From AM-1111 sp046302135 (GTDB taxonomy: Bacteria; Bacteroidota; Bacteroidia; B-17B0; Aurantibacillaceae), in assembly GCA_046302135.1 (NCBI GenBank), contig JBKCIQ010000179.1:1-26786 (forward strand): 26,786 nt of DNA, read 5' to 3'. The notes beneath the pieces are model-generated. The model was not told the DNA's origin. It ran no database searches and saw only the letters and a program-made list of their open reading frames with translations. Positions 1 to 8,463 of the stretch are shown here, one piece after another. Position 1 is the stretch's first letter. Every line of letters starts with the position of its first letter. The position numbers were made by a program, and so were the translations under genes.

Positions 1-1234
1 GTGTTCCAAAACGTATTGTATTCTTTCCAGAAACAGATTGAATCGAGTTGCTGTAAACAACCTTTCCACGCATAGATGCGATGAGGGTTAATTCTTCGGT
101 TTCTGTGGTAAGCACATTTGCAGTTACTTCTCCAGGCTTGGTGTTTTCAGCTTGTAAAACATAACCTTTTTCTGACGCAACAGGCAATTCATAGGTTTGA
201 TTTATCCCTTTTGGTTTTGTAAGCTGAACAATGTATTTTGTGTTACTTTGAGGTTTCACGGCAAAAGCACCCATTCCCTGATGAAAAGAAGTAAATTCTG
301 CAACAACACTACCGTTAGGCGTTAGTACCTTTCCCTCCACGTCTGCGGGCTTACCAAATTCATTCAGCGCTCGGAAAGCAACGCGGTTATCCATACCGGT
401 TACCAGATCCCCTCCTTCAGGAAAAAATTCGAGTTTAATATTGTTTAAGGTGATAGGAATAGCCCTGGAAATACTTTCAGTATTTCCATTGTAGTTGATC
501 ATTGCATTTAACAAGCCATCGGTGGTTTTGATTTTTTTTGGTAATTCAAATCGTATATATGCAAATCCTTCCTCGTCTGTATTGATTTTCTGTTCTAATA
601 ATTTGTTACCATCCAGATTACAAACATATTTTACTTCCTGATTGGATAAAGGTTTATTTTCGTTCGTCTCCAGTTTAAGCTTTGCTATTACTTCATCACC
701 TGCCCCAAAGGCTTTTCTTTCGAAGTCCAGTTTCATTTTTAAGTTAGGTAGTACTATTTTTTGTAACTGTATTTCTTTTTCGAAGTAATTTTCCTCACTT
801 AAATTTTTCATCCAGTTGGTGTAGGCCCTGATTTTATAGATACCCCCAAGCGCCTCTTCTTCGAGCGCAAAATCACCGGCTACCTTGCCGTTTTTAGTGA
901 TTAGGTTAATGCTTTTTGCAACGCTGCCCTTAGGGTCTATTAAATCTACATGTAAAATATCGCTTTCTTTTGACGGCGCCATTGTAACCGCGTCGCGTAT
1001 GTATGCAGAAAACCAGATTATTTCTCCCGGCTCATACATGGGTTTATCAAAATGAATATAAACCCTTTCTTCTTTAAAATGTTCTTGCCAAAATTTGCTT
1101 TTTTGTTTAAGGTTTTTGCTTAATTCATTTTCTTTTATTGCCGTGAAATAATCATCGGGCAAAATAAATGCAACCGTAAACAATGCGGAAAGCATTATAA
1201 GAAGATACTTGAAACGATTTTGATTGATTTTCAT
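1..1234 (-). CDS. Alpha-2-macroglobulin-like (MG2 domain) envelope protein, N-terminal part, cut by window edge
   Basis: The frame is open from an ATG at 1234 to base 1, giving 411 codons without a stop; the C-terminal part lies outside the window. The protein starts with a basic n-region and a hydrophobic stretch (KYLLIMLSALFTVAFIL), so it is exported. At about residues 57-80 it has the motif VYIHFDKPMYEPGEIIWFSA, typical of the MG2 domain of bacterial alpha-2-macroglobulin-like proteins, followed by several beta-rich immunoglobulin-like segments. In Bacteroidota such proteins are often large, and some carry a TonB-receptor plug domain further on; that part cannot be seen here. A second in-frame ATG at 1255 is possible, but the signal peptide fits the start at 1234 better. 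Role inferred only: envelope-associated, perhaps protective. Family call fairly sure, function not. Confidence 0.75.
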   Translation of the reverse strand, partial: MKINQNRFKYLLIMLSALFTVAFILPDDYFTAIKENELSKNLKQKSKFWQEHFKEERVYIHFDKPMYEPGEIIWFSAYIRDAVTMAPSKESDILHVDLIDPKGSVAKSINLITKNGKVAGDFALEEEALGGIYKIRAYTNWMKNLSEENYFEKEIQLQKIVLPNLKMKLDFERKAFGAGDEVIAKLKLETNENKPLSNQEVKYVCNLDGNKLLEQKINTDEEGFAYIRFELPKKIKTTDGLLNAMINYNGNTESISRAIPITLNNIKLEFFPEGGDLVTGMDNRVAFRALNEFGKPADVEGKVLTPNGSVVAEFTSFHQGMGAFAVKPQSNTKYIVQLTKPKGINQTYELPVASEKGYVLQAENTKPGEVTANVLTTETEELTLIASMRGKVVYSNSIQSVSGKNTIRFGT

Positions 1235-1308
1235 ATAACTGTTATTAAATTTCATTAACAAGGTTTTTGATAACTAATATTGAGATGCTTCGTAGAACGG
1301 TTTTCCAT

Positions 1309-1342
1309 AAAAAATAAACCCCGAATATTTAGTTCGGGGTTT
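1309..1342 (-). terminator. Rho-independent terminator of the 1364-2368 gene
   Basis: A perfect 10-bp stem (AAACCCCGAA at 1316-1325 paired with TTCGGGGTTT at 1333-1342) has a 7-nt loop. Read on the minus strand it is followed by a T-rich run (1309-1315). It lies 22 bases past the stop of the minus-strand T9SS cargo and before the alpha-2-macroglobulin-like gene, so it separates the two transcripts. Confidence 0.85.
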
Positions 1343-1363
1343 AAAGCGCTAACTTGCAGCAAT

Positions 1364-2368
1364 TTATCTCAATTGAAATTTTCTTGTTAAGCTCCCTGAA
1401 TCAGTGGTCATTTTTACTTGATACATCCCGGAAGCCAGACCTGTAAGATCAATTTGTTTTTGAAATTTACCCTGACTAAAGGACCCAAGGTTTTCAACTA
1501 AAACAACACGTCCCGCAACATCATAAATTGATAAATTACAGCTTGTGTTTTCTTTTACGCTCAAATTAATGTTTATTTTATCGGCAGCTGGATTAGGGAA
1601 CAATGTAAAATCTGCACTCAAATTTTGTTCAGTAAGTCCAACAGCATTTGTTCCGGTTACAAGAATATCATCAATCTCAAGTAAATTATCATCAACTGAA
1701 TGATGCTTGAAGGCAATATAAATTGATTTTCCTGCATAAGCGCTTAGTGAATAAGTAAATGGTCTCAGTAAACCTCCTAGACGTGAAGAATCACCTCCGC
1801 TATCCACGGTGTATAATCCGTCTGCTCCATGCACAAAGCCGGATGTAAATGTGTAGCTGGAAAAATTATTAGGCGCAGAAGAGTTATCTAATGAAACGTA
1901 TTCACCCGCTTTAAAGGCTGTGTCTGTAAAAGCAGAAAAATCATTATTAGTTGTTGAGATCAAAACCCAATACCCATCTAGATAACGCGGTGTTTGGTAA
2001 GGCGCACTCTTCCAAGACAAAACAGCATTTGCATCTGAAATGTAAATTGACTTTGTTATAAGCCAGTTTTCTGTTGGGGTTGAACCATTGGTCCAAGATG
2101 AACTCATCAATACAGAGTTAAGCGTATCAGAAAAATCATAATCCCAAAACCAGTCTAAGGGACGTCCGCTACCGCTACCATCAGGCAGACCGTCATAATC
2201 GAAATTATACCAACTGGTGTCGCCTGTTACTCCGGGAGGCGCTGTTGAAAACTGAACGAAAGACGCGGGGTCTGTCTCAAAATCAGCCCAAATTAGGGTG
2301 TCATTCTGCGCCTGTACAGATTCAGCAATAAGAATGCAGGCGGAGATTGAAAGTAAAATTTTTTTCAT
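1364..2368 (-). CDS. T9SS type A cargo with choice-of-anchor J/cleaved-adhesin-like domain
   Basis: Secreted or surface protein of 334 residues. Residues 1-20 form a signal peptide ending in VQAQ. Residues about 25-240 form a beta-sandwich of the choice-of-anchor J/cleaved adhesin type: it begins WADFETDP, has SSWTNGSTPTENWLIT in the middle and ends in IAFKHHSVDDNLLEIDDILV. Residues about 250-334 are a type A T9SS sorting domain, with FTLFPNPAADKI, YDVAGRVV and the ending LASGMYQVKM...LTRKFQLR. In known systems this domain carries the protein across the outer membrane and is removed or used for anchoring. It is a single gene with its own terminator downstream. There is no catalytic motif, so the ligand is unknown. 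Confidence 0.85.
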   Translation of the reverse strand: MKKILLSISACILIAESVQAQNDTLIWADFETDPASFVQFSTAPPGVTGDTSWYNFDYDGLPDGSGSGRPLDWFWDYDFSDTLNSVLMSSSWTNGSTPTENWLITKSIYISDANAVLSWKSAPYQTPRYLDGYWVLISTTNNDFSAFTDTAFKAGEYVSLDNSSAPNNFSSYTFTSGFVHGADGLYTVDSGGDSSRLGGLLRPFTYSLSAYAGKSIYIAFKHHSVDDNLLEIDDILVTGTNAVGLTEQNLSADFTLFPNPAADKININLSVKENTSCNLSIYDVAGRVVLVENLGSFSQGKFQKQIDLTGLASGMYQVKMTTDSGSLTRKFQLR

Positions 2369-2508
2369 ATAATTTTTGGTTAAAGTAATAAATTTCTATC
2401 AACGCGGTAATAAGCTAAGATTAATTTTTATTTGCTTGTAATCAATTTCTTTTCGTTTAGTATATCAAAAACTACTCAAGCAAAACAGTACGTAGATTCA
2501 TTTTTTAA

Positions 2509-4281
2509 CTAATCTGTATCTGATCCTGAAAAAATCTTCTTTACCAAGTCTTCATGTTTTTTTAGAATAACTTTTCTTTTCATACTTAGTTTTGGAGTCA
2601 TTTCTCCTCCTTCTACAGTCCAGGCTTCTGCAATTAATTCTTGTTTTTTGATTTGTTCATAAGGCGCGAGCGATTTATTCATTTCTCTAATGAACATGCT
2701 GATTTCTTTTTTCACTTCAGGATGCTGTGTTGCTTCATGCTCATTAGAAAACTGATGCCCTGTTTTTGCACTCCATTCTTTCATATAATCTTTTGAAATA
2801 ACGATTAATGCACTTGCAAATTTTTGTCCCTCTCCAATAACGCAACACTGCTCGATAAATCTACATTCTTTTAGTTTGTTTTCTATCATTAGTGGAGCAA
2901 TGTACTTGCCTGCTGAAGTTTTAAATATTTCTTTTTTTCTATCAGTTATTTTCAAAAATCTGTTTTCTATAAATGTTCCAATGTCTCCTGTGTGAAGCCA
3001 TCCATCTTCATCAATCATTTCTTTAGTAGCCGATTCGTTTTTGTAATATCCTAACATTACTCCCGGCCCTTTAACTAAAATTTCACCATCATCAGCAATT
3101 TTTACTTCGGTATTTTTGATGACCGGTCCAACGGTTCCGATCCTGGTATTTTCAGTTTCATAACAGTTCACAGCAATTACCGGTGAGGTTTCAGTTAATC
3201 CATAACCCTCGAGAACGGGAATTTTTGCACAATGAAAAACCCTGCCAAGCCTTGGTTGTAATGCCGCTCCACCAGAAGCAATACACACTACCTTTCCACC
3301 CAAAGCTTGTCTCCATTTAGAGAAAATAAGTTTGTCGTAGAATTTTCTTTTAAGATTTTGCCCTGTTGAAATATTCTGGGGATCGAATTTTAAGGCAAAA
3401 TCTACAGCATTGAAAAATAATTTTTTCTTCCAGCCCGGTAATTTTTCTCCTGCACTTAACAATTTATCATACACCCTTTCAATTAACCTAGGAACCGAAA
3501 CAAAAACCTGAGGTTGTATTTCTTTCAGGTTGTCACCAATGGTTTCAAGACCCTCTGCGTAATAAATAGAAATTCCTATCCAGAAATAGAGGGTATTTAC
3601 CATTCTTTCGTAAACGTGATTCAATGGAAGGAAGCTAAGTGCCCTCCAAGATGAGTGAAATGGAGCAAGCGGAAAACAAGCAACTACATTACTTAAAATG
3701 TTTTCATGTGAAAGCATTACACCCTTAGGAACCCCTGTTGTTCCGCTCGTATATAAAATTGTAAACAATTTTTTCGGGTCAATTTCCGTTTTTATTTTAT
3801 TTAATTTTTCGGGCTGAGGATTCTTTTTACCTGTTTCTATAAAAGAAGAAAAATGCGGAACACCCTCAATTTCGTTGAAAGAATGAATAAATCTAACAGA
3901 TGGTATTTCTTGCTCAATTGAGGCAAGTTTTTTATAAATATCTTTTGATGAAAAAAAAACCGCTTTTACTTCAGCATCATTGAGAATGAATTTTAGGTCC
4001 GTAACACTAATCGTCGGATAAATTGGAACCGTGATGATATCAGCCTGCTGACAACCGAAATCTATGAAGTTCCATTCAGGCCTGTTGTTGGAAATTATTG
4101 CAACGCGGTCACCACGTTCAACCCCTAGCTGAAAAAGTCCGAAACTGACATTTTGAGCATTTTCGATGAACTCGTCCGTACTGTAGTTTCTCCATTTTTT
4201 ATTTTCTTTTGCATTAAGCAGATCGCTCTTTTTGTTTTTACTGAGCGGACCCATTAAATCAAACACGCGTCGAATTTCCAT
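2509..4281 (-). CDS. Long-chain fatty acid-CoA ligase (AMP-forming)
   Basis: Activates fatty acids to acyl-CoA through an acyl-adenylate, at the cytoplasmic side of the membrane, for lipid synthesis or beta-oxidation. The 590 residues match the usual length of FadD-type enzymes. All core motifs are present: the phosphate loop YTSGTTGVPKG at about residue 176, GYGLTETSPV near 360, GWLHTGDIG near 430 and the hinge/A10-type region RKKEIFKTSAGKYIAP after it. The N-terminal EWNFIDFGCQQADIITVPIYPT region also matches the family. The start is an ATG at 4281. It stands alone between two T9SS cargo genes and shares no operon with them. Substrate chain length cannot be read from the sequence. Confidence 0.93.
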   Translation of the reverse strand: MEIRRVFDLMGPLSKNKKSDLLNAKENKKWRNYSTDEFIENAQNVSFGLFQLGVERGDRVAIISNNRPEWNFIDFGCQQADIITVPIYPTISVTDLKFILNDAEVKAVFFSSKDIYKKLASIEQEIPSVRFIHSFNEIEGVPHFSSFIETGKKNPQPEKLNKIKTEIDPKKLFTILYTSGTTGVPKGVMLSHENILSNVVACFPLAPFHSSWRALSFLPLNHVYERMVNTLYFWIGISIYYAEGLETIGDNLKEIQPQVFVSVPRLIERVYDKLLSAGEKLPGWKKKLFFNAVDFALKFDPQNISTGQNLKRKFYDKLIFSKWRQALGGKVVCIASGGAALQPRLGRVFHCAKIPVLEGYGLTETSPVIAVNCYETENTRIGTVGPVIKNTEVKIADDGEILVKGPGVMLGYYKNESATKEMIDEDGWLHTGDIGTFIENRFLKITDRKKEIFKTSAGKYIAPLMIENKLKECRFIEQCCVIGEGQKFASALIVISKDYMKEWSAKTGHQFSNEHEATQHPEVKKEISMFIREMNKSLAPYEQIKKQELIAEAWTVEGGEMTPKLSMKRKVILKKHEDLVKKIFSGSDTD

Positions 4282-4298
4282 AGATATGAGATTAATAT

Positions 4299-4306
4299 CA
4301 AATATA
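4299..4306 (-). promoter_or_regulatory. Possible -7 element of the acyl-CoA ligase gene
   Basis: On the minus strand TATATTTG matches the Bacteroidota -7 consensus TAnnTTTG, 17 bases upstream of the ligase ATG. I see no convincing TTG at the usual 19-base distance, so this is a weak call. Confidence 0.35.
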
Positions 4307-4413
4307 TTCTTTTTTGTCTTTTTTCTTAATCAAAAGTTAGATTTAATTATCATGAGATGCTAAAACAAAGGGGACGAGACGTTTTTTAAAGTGACTAAAA
4401 AGGCCCAGCCAAA

Positions 4414-4443
4414 TTGTTCAATTCTCTTAAATATTTAACTTTG
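4414..4443 (+). promoter_or_regulatory. Bacteroidota-type promoter of the choice-of-anchor-L gene
   Basis: TTG at 4414-4416, a 19-base spacer, then TAACTTTG at 4436-4443. This is a full match to the TTTG-N19-TAnnTTTG pattern used by the primary sigma factor of Bacteroidota. The ATG at 4461 is 17 bases past the -7 element, so the leader is short. It shares the 4282-4460 intergenic region with the divergent acyl-CoA ligase. Confidence 0.7.
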
Positions 4444-4460
4444 GAAAAAGAAAAACATGT

Positions 4461-5483
4461 ATGAAGAAAATACTTTTATCTGTTTCACTACTTTTATTGA
4501 CTGAACAATTTTCCAAAGCGCAAATAACGATAACTGACAGCGTTGGGTTTTCCTCCATTGCATCGCTGTTACAAGGATTTGGAACAAACATCACCAATAC
4601 TGTTTATAATTGTGATTCAGCATCGGTAGCCCAGTTTTCGGGAGTGAGCGAGCTTCCAAATACAAATGGACTTTTGCTTTCAACGGGGTTTGCAGATTCA
4701 GTTGCAAATCCATCTTCTACATTCTGTAGCGGTGTAATGACGAGTGGCGTTACTAATGATCTTGATATGAACGCGCTTGCCGGGTTTCTACCAACGTATG
4801 ACGGATGTATTTTGGAGTTTGATTGTGTGCCGCTTGGAGACACTCTTCTTTTCAATTATACATTTGCCTCGGAGGAATACCCTGAGTTTGTCGGATTGGG
4901 ATTTAATGATGCGTTTGGAATTTTCTTAACGGGGCCCGGGTATAACAATGTAAATATTGCCAATATTCCGGGAACGAATACGCCCGTAACGGTTAACAAC
5001 ATAAACGCTAATGTTAATTCGGGGTTTTATTATGATAATACTCAAGGGCAAAATTGTGGTTTTGATGGATTTTCTTTGAGTCTTACATCGACCACTGCGG
5101 TAGCCCCAAATCAAACCTATCACTTTAAGATAGGCGTTGCAGATGCATCAGATCAGATTTTTGACACTGGTGTTTTTTTAGAAGCGTTTAGTTTCAGAAG
5201 CAATTTGTCTACAGGATTCAGTAGTTTGGAAAATGGCAACAACATCAGCCTTGTAAATGATTTTCCAAATAGCTGCGTTTCTTTTAGGTTCAGACAGCTA
5301 AGCGGTGAAAACACCTTTATACAAGTATTTGATTTGAATGGAAAAACAGTCATCACACAAAAAATACCGGCAGGCGTTTTGAATTATGAAGTTTCACTTG
5401 AAAATTTATCTCCAGGAATTTATTTGGCCAGGTTATCAGGCGAGCAATTGACGAGCAGATCATTCAAGCTAATTAAAAATTAA
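4461..5483 (+). CDS. Choice-of-anchor L domain protein with T9SS type A sorting domain
   Basis: Secreted protein of 340 residues. Residues 1-20 are a signal peptide (MKKILLSVSLLLL...SKAQ). Residues about 21-245 are a choice-of-anchor L domain, recognised by LLLSTGFADSVANPSS, FNYTFASEEYPEFVG and NDAFGIFLTGPG, a segment found in surface proteins of many Bacteroidota. Residues about 255-340 are a type A sorting domain, somewhat divergent at its start (DFPNSC instead of the common PNP) but with the usual FDLNGKTV and LSPGIYLARL and a basic, aromatic end. It is transcribed alone from a good promoter 17 bases upstream. No enzymatic motif is visible; a structural or adhesive role is an inference. 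Confidence 0.87.
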   Translation: MKKILLSVSLLLLTEQFSKAQITITDSVGFSSIASLLQGFGTNITNTVYNCDSASVAQFSGVSELPNTNGLLLSTGFADSVANPSSTFCSGVMTSGVTNDLDMNALAGFLPTYDGCILEFDCVPLGDTLLFNYTFASEEYPEFVGLGFNDAFGIFLTGPGYNNVNIANIPGTNTPVTVNNINANVNSGFYYDNTQGQNCGFDGFSLSLTSTTAVAPNQTYHFKIGVADASDQIFDTGVFLEAFSFRSNLSTGFSSLENGNNISLVNDFPNSCVSFRFRQLSGENTFIQVFDLNGKTVITQKIPAGVLNYEVSLENLSPGIYLARLSGEQLTSRSFKLIKN

Positions 5484-5549
5484 AGTAGGCAATCTACAGA
5501 TGGGCGCAATGTAAAAAAAAGGAAAAAGGTGTTACAGCTGATAAAAAAT

Positions 5550-6299
5550 TCAGGCAGACCTTAACTTCTTCAAAAATTCACTTGCGTAAACAAAATCCAT
5601 CAACTCTTTATTGTTGTTATTCAAAATTTCGTGGCGATTGCCTTCCCACCCCTTATTTCCTTTATATATAAAAAGAATATTGTCTCCTATTCCTAAAACG
5701 GAATTCATGTCGTGTGTAACAACCATTGTGGTTATATCAAACTCTTCGGTTACTTCTTTTATCAGTTCATCAATTACTATGGAAGTCCTTGGGTCGAGAC
5801 CTGAATTTGGTTCATCACAAAATAAATATTTTGGATTAATTGACAGTGCCCTTGCTAACGCAGCGCGTTTCTTCATACCTCCGCTCAGTTCTCCGGGGTA
5901 GAGCTTATTTTTGCCTTCTAATTTTACTCTGGAAATACAGAATTCTGCACGATCCTTTCTTTCTGCCTTGCTCATTTTTGTAAACATTTCCATTGGAAAC
6001 ATAACATTTTCTTCAACAGTCATAGAATCGAAAAGAGCACCCCCCTGAAATAACATGCCAATTTTTTTTCTCGTCTCCATTCTTTCATTATCAGACATAC
6101 CGAGAAAATCTTTACCATCATACACAATTTCCCCACTGTCGGGCGTTAGTAAACCAACCATCATCTTCATTATCGTGGTTTTTCCGCTACCACTTTCTCC
6201 GATAACCAGATTACATTTTCCGGGATAGAAATTAAATGAAACATCATTTACAACCACTCTCTCATCAAAACTTTTTTTAATATTTCTGATCTCTATCAC
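5550..6299 (-). CDS. mlaF: Mla-type ABC transporter ATP-binding protein
   Basis: Cytoplasmic ATPase of an Mla/MCE-type transporter that moves phospholipids between inner and outer membrane. The 249 residues contain a complete nucleotide-binding domain: Walker A GESGSGKTT (34-42), Q-loop Gln85, signature LSGGM (138-142), Walker B YLFCDEP with Glu163, D-loop SGLDP, and the switch His196 in VVTHDM. The sequence around GGMKKRAALARAL and the lack of extra domains fit MlaF rather than a drug or metal exporter. It overlaps the permease gene upstream by 4 bases, so translation of the two is probably coupled. The usual partner mlaD (MCE domain) does not follow: the next gene downstream is convergent and unrelated. 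Confidence 0.9.
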   Translation of the reverse strand: MIEIRNIKKSFDERVVVNDVSFNFYPGKCNLVIGESGSGKTTIMKMMVGLLTPDSGEIVYDGKDFLGMSDNERMETRKKIGMLFQGGALFDSMTVEENVMFPMEMFTKMSKAERKDRAEFCISRVKLEGKNKLYPGELSGGMKKRAALARALSINPKYLFCDEPNSGLDPRTSIVIDELIKEVTEEFDITTMVVTHDMNSVLGIGDNILFIYKGNKGWEGNRHEILNNNNKELMDFVYASEFLKKLRSA

Positions 6300-7072
6300 A
6301 ACAGCATTAATTTGGTGAGGATTAAATTTACAATTAAAATAATGACGCTGTTGTAAACCACGGAACGTGTGCTTGACTGACCAACCTCTAAGGCGCCACC
6401 GTGAGTGTAGTACCCGTGATAAGATGAAACAGAAGTAATGATAAATGCAAAAACTACGGTTTTAGTTAATGAGTAAACAATGTTAAAAGGAATGAAAAAA
6501 GACTGTATGCCGAAAATGTATTCATATGAGGAGCATGCATCTGCTAGAACGCCCATAAAATATCCACCAAAAATGCCTAAAAACATGGAGATGATAATTA
6601 AGAAAGGATTGATAAGCATTGCGGCTACAATTTTTGGTAAAATAAGATGTGAAGCGCTATTTACTCCCATTATCTCAAGCGCATCAATTTGTTCTGAAAT
6701 GCGCATGGTACCAATTTCACCCGCAATATTACTTCCAACTTTACCGGCGAGTATTAGTGAAACAATGGTAGGGGAGAACTCAAGGATAATAGACTCTCTT
6801 GTGCCTAAACCTATTGCGTATAGCGGAATAAAGGGCAAGGTAAAGTTGTAAGCGGCCTGAATGGTGATTACCCCCCCCATGAAAACAGAAATTATTGAAA
6901 TTAGTCCAAGAGAGCCAATTCCGAGAGAGTCCATTTCTCTTAAAACTTGTCGAACAAAAACAGAAAACTTCTGTGGAACGGAAAAAACCTTCCACATGAG
7001 CAAGGTGTAACGGCCAAGGTGCGTTAGTAGGCTTAATTCTTTATCAGGTTTCAACGGATGACGAAGGTACAA
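6296..7072 (-). CDS. mlaE: Mla-type ABC transporter permease
   Basis: Inner-membrane permease partner of MlaF in lipid transport. It has 258 residues with five or six hydrophobic segments (about 50-75, 80-100, 100-120, 145-175, 200-220, 235-258). The MlaE family stretch ISEQIDALEIMGVN sits near residue 130, preceded by LAGKVGSNIAGEIGTM. The only start that keeps the conserved N-terminal LGRYTLLM region is a TTG at 7072, since a TGA lies five codons further up; the first in-frame ATG (6997) would remove that region. An ATG at 7088 would be in frame if the T-run at 7071-7076 (minus strand) were one base shorter. Its stop overlaps the start of the ATPase gene. Confidence 0.87.
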   Translation of the reverse strand: MYLRHPLKPDKELSLLTHLGRYTLLMWKVFSVPQKFSVFVRQVLREMDSLGIGSLGLISIISVFMGGVITIQAAYNFTLPFIPLYAIGLGTRESIILEFSPTIVSLILAGKVGSNIAGEIGTMRISEQIDALEIMGVNSASHLILPKIVAAMLINPFLIIISMFLGIFGGYFMGVLADACSSYEYIFGIQSFFIPFNIVYSLTKTVVFAFIITSVSSYHGYYTHGGALEVGQSSTRSVVYNSVIILIVNLILTKLMLL

Positions 7073-7124
7073 AAAACTGAAATATCATTTTTATAGGTTA
7101 GTTTAGTAAAACTGAATAAAAAAT

Positions 7125-7155
7125 TTTACTTAATCGTTTTTCCGACTTAAATTTG
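7125..7155 (+). promoter_or_regulatory. Promoter of the 40-residue lipoprotein gene
   Basis: TTTA at 7125-7128, a 19-base spacer, and TAAATTTG at 7148-7155, which fits the -7 consensus TAnnTTTG in full. The ATG at 7166 is 10 bases downstream. The element supports the small gene as a real, separately transcribed unit. Confidence 0.55.
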
Positions 7156-7165
7156 GTTTTAATAA

Positions 7166-7288
7166 ATGAAAAGAATAATTATTTATTTACTTGTTTCCTG
7201 TGTTATTGGTTTAACAATACAATCTTGTAACATTTTCAGAAAAAAAAATCGGTGTGATACCTGTCCTCATTTCGGCAGGAAACATTGA
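7166..7288 (+). CDS. Very small lipoprotein (40 residues)
   Basis: An ATG-started frame of 40 codons ends in TGA at 7286-7288. The protein begins with a basic and then hydrophobic segment (MKRIIIYLLVSCVIGLTIQS) followed by Cys21, giving a lipobox-like end IQSC, so it should be lipidated and attached to a membrane. The mature part has only 20 residues and holds a CxxC pair in RCDTCPHFGRKH and several basic residues. A well-matched promoter ends 10 bases before the ATG. It is convergent with the delta' gene, with three bases between the stops. I do not know a function. Binding of a metal or redox activity by the CxxC pair is only a possibility. Confidence 0.6.
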   Translation: MKRIIIYLLVSCVIGLTIQSCNIFRKKNRCDTCPHFGRKH

Positions 7289-7291
7289 AAA

Positions 7292-8428
7292 TTACCTCGA
7301 ATTGGGATTTTTAACGTTAATGAGCTCTTCCATTTTTAAGGCAAGGTCCATAAAAAGAATTTTTCCGTGAGCGTTTCTTTCAATATGGTAATAAGCGGTG
7401 TTTAGGATTTCTACCATTCTTTCATAATTTCCATTGTTTACAAACGGAGAAAATTTCTTAATGAATTCAAGTTCAGCGCCGGCTAACTTTACCAAGGACT
7501 GATCTCCATAGTTATTCATAAGGCACTCTCTCAAAATACTAAGTGAATACAGAATAAAATGTTTTTGATTTTCTCTTCCCACCGATGAAATATTATCAAC
7601 CCATTCCGAGGCTTTAAACACATCAAACCTAAGGGCGTTACGCATGAACTGTTGAAATAGCTCTAAATAATTTACTTCGCCTTCTTCTCCACTTAAAACA
7701 GACAAAGCGTCTCTATAATTGCCCCCGCATAAAGACGATACCATTTTGGCTTTTTCTTCGGATACACCCATTTTTCCAACCAATCCACGTGAGATTTCTT
7801 CGTCGCTAAGAGGAGAAAACCTAACCAGCTGGGTTCTAGAAATAATTGTGGTTAACAATTGGTCCAATGATGATGTAACTAGAAAAAATAATGTATCATC
7901 AGGCGGTTCCTCAAGAATTTTTAATAATTTATTTGCGGACGTTGAATTCATTTTTTCCGGCATCCATACCAACATCACTTTGTACCCGCCCTCATAGCTC
8001 GTGTAACTCAGTTTTCGAATAATCTGATCGCTTTCATCCGCGGGAATAACTGGCTGTTTATTTTCCGCCCCCAATTCATTGAACCAATCTTCAAGTTTGA
8101 TAAAAGGTTGTGTTAAAAATATTTTTCTGAAGTCAGACACAACACCGTCACTGCTTCTTAAATCCGATGATAAAGCTATAGGAAAAACAAGGTGTAAATC
8201 GGGGTGTTCCAATTTACTGATGCGACTACATTGTCTGCATTTACCACATGAATCTTCTGCGCTTTTGTTTTCACAAAAAATGTATTGAATGAAGGTGACT
8301 GCGGTTGGAAGATGCCCGCACCCTTCTTCACCGCTGAAAAGCAGAGCATGCGGAATACGTCTATTGCTCACCATAGAGCGTAGCGTATTTTTAATATCGT
8401 GGTGGCCGGGAATTTCTTCGAACTTCAT
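7292..8428 (-). CDS. holB: DNA polymerase III subunit delta'
   Basis: Subunit of the clamp loader that opens the beta sliding clamp during chromosome replication. The 378 residues show the AAA+ clamp-loader fold: GHHDIKNTLRSMV at the start, RIPHALLFSGEEGCG with a degenerate P-loop (no GKT, as is usual for delta', which does not hydrolyse ATP), and a four-Cys zinc module (Cys52, 61, 64, 67). Next come NKLLKILEEPPDDTLFFLVTS at about residues 160-180 and the sensor-like ISRTQLVRF, in which the common SRC arginine motif reads SRT. The C-terminal third is helical. The ATG is at 8428. It lies 35 bases downstream of the PhoH-like gene on the same strand and may be cotranscribed with it. Confidence 0.9.
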   Translation of the reverse strand: MKFEEIPGHHDIKNTLRSMVSNRRIPHALLFSGEEGCGHLPTAVTFIQYIFCENKSAEDSCGKCRQCSRISKLEHPDLHLVFPIALSSDLRSSDGVVSDFRKIFLTQPFIKLEDWFNELGAENKQPVIPADESDQIIRKLSYTSYEGGYKVMLVWMPEKMNSTSANKLLKILEEPPDDTLFFLVTSSLDQLLTTIISRTQLVRFSPLSDEEISRGLVGKMGVSEEKAKMVSSLCGGNYRDALSVLSGEEGEVNYLELFQQFMRNALRFDVFKASEWVDNISSVGRENQKHFILYSLSILRECLMNNYGDQSLVKLAGAELEFIKKFSPFVNNGNYERMVEILNTAYYHIERNAHGKILFMDLALKMEELINVKNPNSR

Positions 8429-8463
8429 TCAAGACGAAGTTAATCAATTAGTAAATCTGATGG

